NCBI GenBank assembly: GCA_031772625.1
Contig: CM062815.1
Location: 914,158,979-914,222,978 of the forward strand
Source of the DNA: Pinus tabuliformis
Taxonomy: Eukaryota; Streptophyta; Pinopsida; Pinales; Pinaceae
DNA: 64,000 bases
Direction: 5' to 3'
The notes below the pieces were generated by a model, which was not told where the DNA came from, did no database searches, and worked only from the letters and a program-made list of their open reading frames with translations. The translations under genes and the position numbers were made by a program. Positions 60,458 to 64,000 of the stretch are shown in pieces; the stretch's first letter is position 1; the number at the start of each line of letters is the position of its first letter.

Positions 60458-60475
60458 TCCCCAGCGGAGTCGCCA
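60458..60475 (-). promoter_or_regulatory. Primer-binding site of element D (tRNA-Arg)
   Basis: On the minus strand TGGCGACTCCGCTGGGGA lies three bases after the 5' LTR and is complementary to the 3' end of plant tRNA-Arg. Confidence 0.85.
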
Positions 60476-60478
60476 AAT

Positions 60479-61613
60479 TTTTGGAGAGGTAAATCCCCTC
60501 TATGGATAGAGGCGATCCCTACTAGCCCAGAACGGGTCTAGCAACAATCAGTCAATGCTACTATGCAAGTTCCTAATTGCAAATAAAAGGTAGGCAATGA
60601 ACACCTACTTGGATTCCAATGCTAATGTTTGATGAAGAGATGCCGCTCTCGCTCCTTCGCTCTTGGCCGGTCACGATCCTCTGTGATCTCCGTGAATAGA
60701 TACCTGCACACATGAAGAGAAAGACAAACACAAGCGTGAAATCTAATAAAAGCAATTATACATCAGTCAGAAAGGATGTAATTCACATTAACCATTACAG
60801 AGACAAATGAGAATGGAACATTAATAGTAGTCATCTATTATTAATCAATAACAGAGAAGAGTACAACCAAATTTTTTGACGTCGAATCCTTCTCAAGAGG
60901 GTCCAGCCAGCAAGTCTCTTAAGCATTCACCCTTGGAGATAGATCTCCCAAGACAAAAAACTCTCTCTCACACAAGAAACACTCCACAACCTTCCTTAAG
61001 CTATCTAGCAATTCCACACTTATCACACCAACTACCTACTAGTAGCAGCAATCTGAGCACTATCAATTCCACACAATCCAAACTAGCTTCTCATGGCAAT
61101 GGTAGAGGTTTAAATAGGAGAAGGAGTCTCCATGAAAGGTGGGAGGATGAGCTTATCTCCAAGGAAGGTGGTTCAAATGACGAACAGACATGCCATAGAA
61201 GGGAGGGCGACATTAACCAAGCTAACAACCAGGTCTGGAGTCATCTGGAAGGCTGGCGTTAGAACAAACTCGCCCAAACAGGATTAGTGAGGGTGCATAA
61301 CTGGACTGGAGCACTGACATCGCATCTTAATAACGGAGTAGGCTGTGTCAGCGCGACTTAATACAAACATAGGATGCGCTAGCTTATGAAATTTGACCAG
61401 CGCGGAAAACCCATGTGCTTCCGCGCTGGCAGCGCATCAGTTGCACTATCAGCCGCCAGTGAGCGCGGTTATTTTAATAACAGTCGCGCTGATCAAATAA
61501 ACTTTGGCAAAGTGGGTCATTTGGCCAGACTAGGGAGCAGGAGCATGATTAATTGGAATTCATGGCAAAGTAGGGAGACTGACAGGGGGACAGTGACAAA
61601 TTACTGTGTAACA
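60479..61613 (-). repeat. 5' LTR of element D
   Basis: 1135 bp matching 53268-54405 at about 97% by eye. The ctttt duplication follows at 61614-61618. Confidence 0.9.
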
Positions 61614-62037
61614 CTTTTCATCATTTTCAAGAGGGAGAAAAATAACATGCTCAATGAAATCTTCACTCTAATCAACAGGTAAGAAGGGAAGAATAGTATC
61701 TTCTTGATAATCTTCATGAACCAGAGCATCTCCTTCTAGTGAATACTTGAACAATTTCATCAACATATTTTTGTGAACAAAACTGAACTTCAAGATAAAG
61801 CAACAAATGAACCTAGCATCTTGAAACTAGGATTCTATTTGGCTACCAATTAATGACCTCCTAGTGACATACACTACCCACTTACCTGAACCAACAACAT
61901 TTTATTATTCTTTCTCTGTCTTTGAAGCCAAGCTCGTAGCATTTGTTATCCTTGGATAGATTTCTTTACAATTTCTATGTCACAATATTATTATAATAAA
62001 ACCTAATTTTCATAAACCTAATTATTTAATAATCTTT
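61614..62037. other. Intergenic spacer between elements D and E
   Basis: About 420 bp with no recognisable gene or repeat, apart from the right-hand ctttt duplication of D at its left edge. Confidence 0.5.
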
Positions 62038-63493
62038 TGTTGGAAATAATAGTGAGAGGGGGGGTGAATAAATATTATCAAATCAATATAACTTTTTCAT
62101 TTCATACTCAGATTCATATACGCTACTTCGGTTAAGGGAACCTGCGTGCATACACAACTGTGATTAATGCAACTGGCGTATATCCAACAAACTTATGATT
62201 CAGTTAGTTGATCTTTAATGAGTGCATCAAAACATTACTAACCATATAAACAGTAAACATGTGCAGTAAAACAGAACAGATCATCACACATAAGAAGCAC
62301 ACATGAACACCATGATATAGGGTGGAAACCCAATGTGGGTGAAAACCACCTGCTGCAATCGTCTATATCTTCATTTTAATAAGAAACTTATTTTTACAAT
62401 TTTGTACTAGCGCAGACTCATACCAGTACGCAGGCACCCACCTGCAGAAGGCTACAACCTTCTCTCATTCTCCAGCTACTACTGGAAGGGAGCTACAACC
62501 CCCTAGCTCTTGTACTAGCCAATATGTTTACTAGGACGTAGGTGCTGGCCTACAGAAGGCTACAACCTTCTCTTTTCTTCCACGGACCACGTTTCATAAA
62601 TTTTCAGATTGGATCCATCAATACAAAATAATCACCACTGCAATACAACCATCAACTCTGAGTCACCAATCAACTGAATCATTGAAACCCTGTGATAGTC
62701 ACCAGAACACGGAGCAGAACCCAGAACTCTGCAACAACCACCAGAACCAACAACAACTTCAAATATCAAATCTCATAATGTGTACGCTACTTGGTTGTGT
62801 CGAACCTGCGTGTATACGCACATTCACCAAAGGGAACCCGCATACAGATCTGAAAATAATTACTTATACCTTCACTACAATTTTCAACTTCAGATATACC
62901 CAGAACATAAGATATAAAGAATAAGACATGCGTCAGTATTCAGATCTGAACTATTCACGATCATACCATATAATGATAATGCATTTTAGTCTTCATGATC
63001 CCAGTCCATCAACCTTCATCAACTGCATAGGTGCTTCCTTGGTTCAGATCACAAACCCATAACTAGCATGTTGGATCTCACACTTCATCAAATATTCATC
63101 ACTTGCACACTTCATTTGGCCTAATGATCTTCTTCTCCTTATATATGTTTAGGCCTCTCTTAATACCATGGTTCAAAACCATGTAGGACCAATACCTTAG
63201 ACCCAATACCTGGGGTCAATACCTCGGACCAAATACCAAAATACCATGGACCAAATACCACGGACCAAAACTTAGTTTTCCAACATGTACGCGCCTTTCC
63301 TTCTATGAAAGTGTGTGTATACATTATACGCGCCTTTGTATATAGTGAAACTACGTGTATATGTATCTTGGTATATAGTAAACTTGGGTATACCTTTCTT
63401 TCTTCATTCTGTGAGTCTGAACTGTGATCTGTCATCTGAGTGAGTTTCCATCAAGGACAACACTTGAGTCATACCTGTATCATAATGCCAACA
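62038..63493 (-). repeat. 3' LTR of Copia-like element E
   Basis: 1456 bp with TGTTGG at the left and CCAACA at the right, a 6-bp inverted end pair. To the right lies a purine-rich tract on the minus strand (CCAAAGGGGGAGATTG), the typical polypurine tract of plant Copia (SIRE-like) elements. Inside are repeated ggctacaaccttctc units (62448-62575), recurring TACGC...GTATAC motifs and short taccaaggaccaa-type repeats (63165-63265). The partner LTR lies beyond the window. Confidence 0.7.
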
Positions 63494-64000
63494 ATCTCCC
63501 CCTTTGGACTTGATGGCAATAACCACACTAAGTCACTCTCCCCCTTTGACATCAAGGGCAAAGGGCGGACCAAGATATTTTCTCCTTTGATATACATTCT
63601 GTTGTCCATATTCCCCCTGAGTACTTGTTGAGTTTTCTGATCGAACTCCCCCTTTGTACATCCCAAGATGTACCAATCCATCCATGCTCCCCCTGAGCAC
63701 ATGCAGAGTCTACAAAAATATTTTTCAAAATAATAACATGACTCTACAACTCAACTAAGTGAGTATGACCTTCCTATCACCAATGACTCATACATACAAC
63801 AATCTCCCAACCATGTGAGGATACACCATTTTGACTCATCCACCAAGTGGGGATATACCAAATGTTTATACATGACTGAAATAGACATTATTACATCAAC
63901 CTTCCCATGCAAAGTGGGGATACAAGTTAGGTCTCTTCATGACCTTTACATCAATTGATATTCATAATAATGACCAACAACCTAAACAAGACCATGATAG
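63494..64000 (-). mobile_element. Element E interior, truncated by the window edge
   Basis: Begins with the polypurine tract (about 63494-63508) and continues as sequence with several AAAGGGGGAG-type repeats on the minus strand (63530-63545, 63638-63655, 63686-63698). This is common just before the 3' LTR of plant Copia elements. No coding domain is reached before the window ends. Confidence 0.6.

Larger units (their letters stand above)
53268..61613 (-). mobile_element. Element D: Ty3/Gypsy-like gag-protease LTR element, relative of B
   Basis: LTRs at 53268-54405 and 60479-61613 are flanked by an exact 5-bp duplication, ctttt (53263-53267 and 61614-61618). On the minus strand the order is LTR, tRNA-Arg primer site, leader, zinc-knuckle gag, protease-like region, hairpin-repeat array, polypurine tract, LTR, 8.35 kb in all. 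No RT or integrase is present. It looks nearly whole for its kind, with about one or two breaks in its coding part. LTR divergence is about 3% by eye, so it is probably younger than the A-B-C nest. Confidence 0.92.

Overview
This window is repeat-dominated plant nuclear DNA. It has spliceosomal-type, AT-rich intergenic sequence, Ty3/Gypsy elements primed by tRNA-Arg or initiator tRNA-Met, a Copia LTR, an L1-type LINE with a C-terminal RNase H, and one F-box-type host pseudogene. The element density, the three-deep nesting and the 6.26-kb LTRs suggest a very large genome. A conifer or other gymnosperm, or possibly a fern or lycophyte, fits best, but no single sequence settles the species. No intact host gene, tRNA, rRNA or CRISPR array is supported.

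Layout. 1-9 kb holds an F-box pseudogene on the minus strand (1660-2628), a gag-bearing LTR relic (3908-5456) and a decayed RNase H-like fragment (about 7380-7640). 9.07-39.68 kb is a nest of three LTR elements. Element A (9071-39679, initiator-Met primer site, non-coding interior) has element B inserted in its 3' LTR (12271-39488, TSD gtaag). B carries element C (15064-34488) near the start of its gag-like reading frame. LTR divergence judged by eye falls in the order A (about 10%), B (about 5-6%), C (about 4-5%), which agrees with the nesting order. 41.6-49.0 kb is an almost full-length minus-strand LINE with a poly(A) tail and a 14-bp TSD. It has ORF1, an ORF2 with endonuclease, RT and RNase H, and a third downstream ORF with an AT-hook and a predicted coiled coil. 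49.1-53.3 kb is AT-rich intergenic sequence with small repeats. 53.27-61.61 kb is element D (minus strand, TSD ctttt), a relative of B. 62.04 kb to the end is the 3' LTR and adjoining interior of a minus-strand Copia element E that runs out of the window.

How the parts relate. C is the only LTR element here with a pol region. B and D encode only a zinc-knuckle gag and a protease-like domain, so both look non-autonomous. B, C and D all use a tRNA-Arg primer site. B and C share about 90 bp of leader just after that site. B and D share a distal leader hairpin, the gag-protease region, a 3' hairpin-repeat motif and the polypurine tract, although their LTRs look unrelated. This suggests a network in which short elements borrow the machinery of a C-like partner.

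The most unusual items are the coding-type ORF (coiled-coil protein of more than 1000 codons in extent) inside both LTRs of C, an RNase H domain placed upstream of the RT in C, and the third ORF of the LINE.
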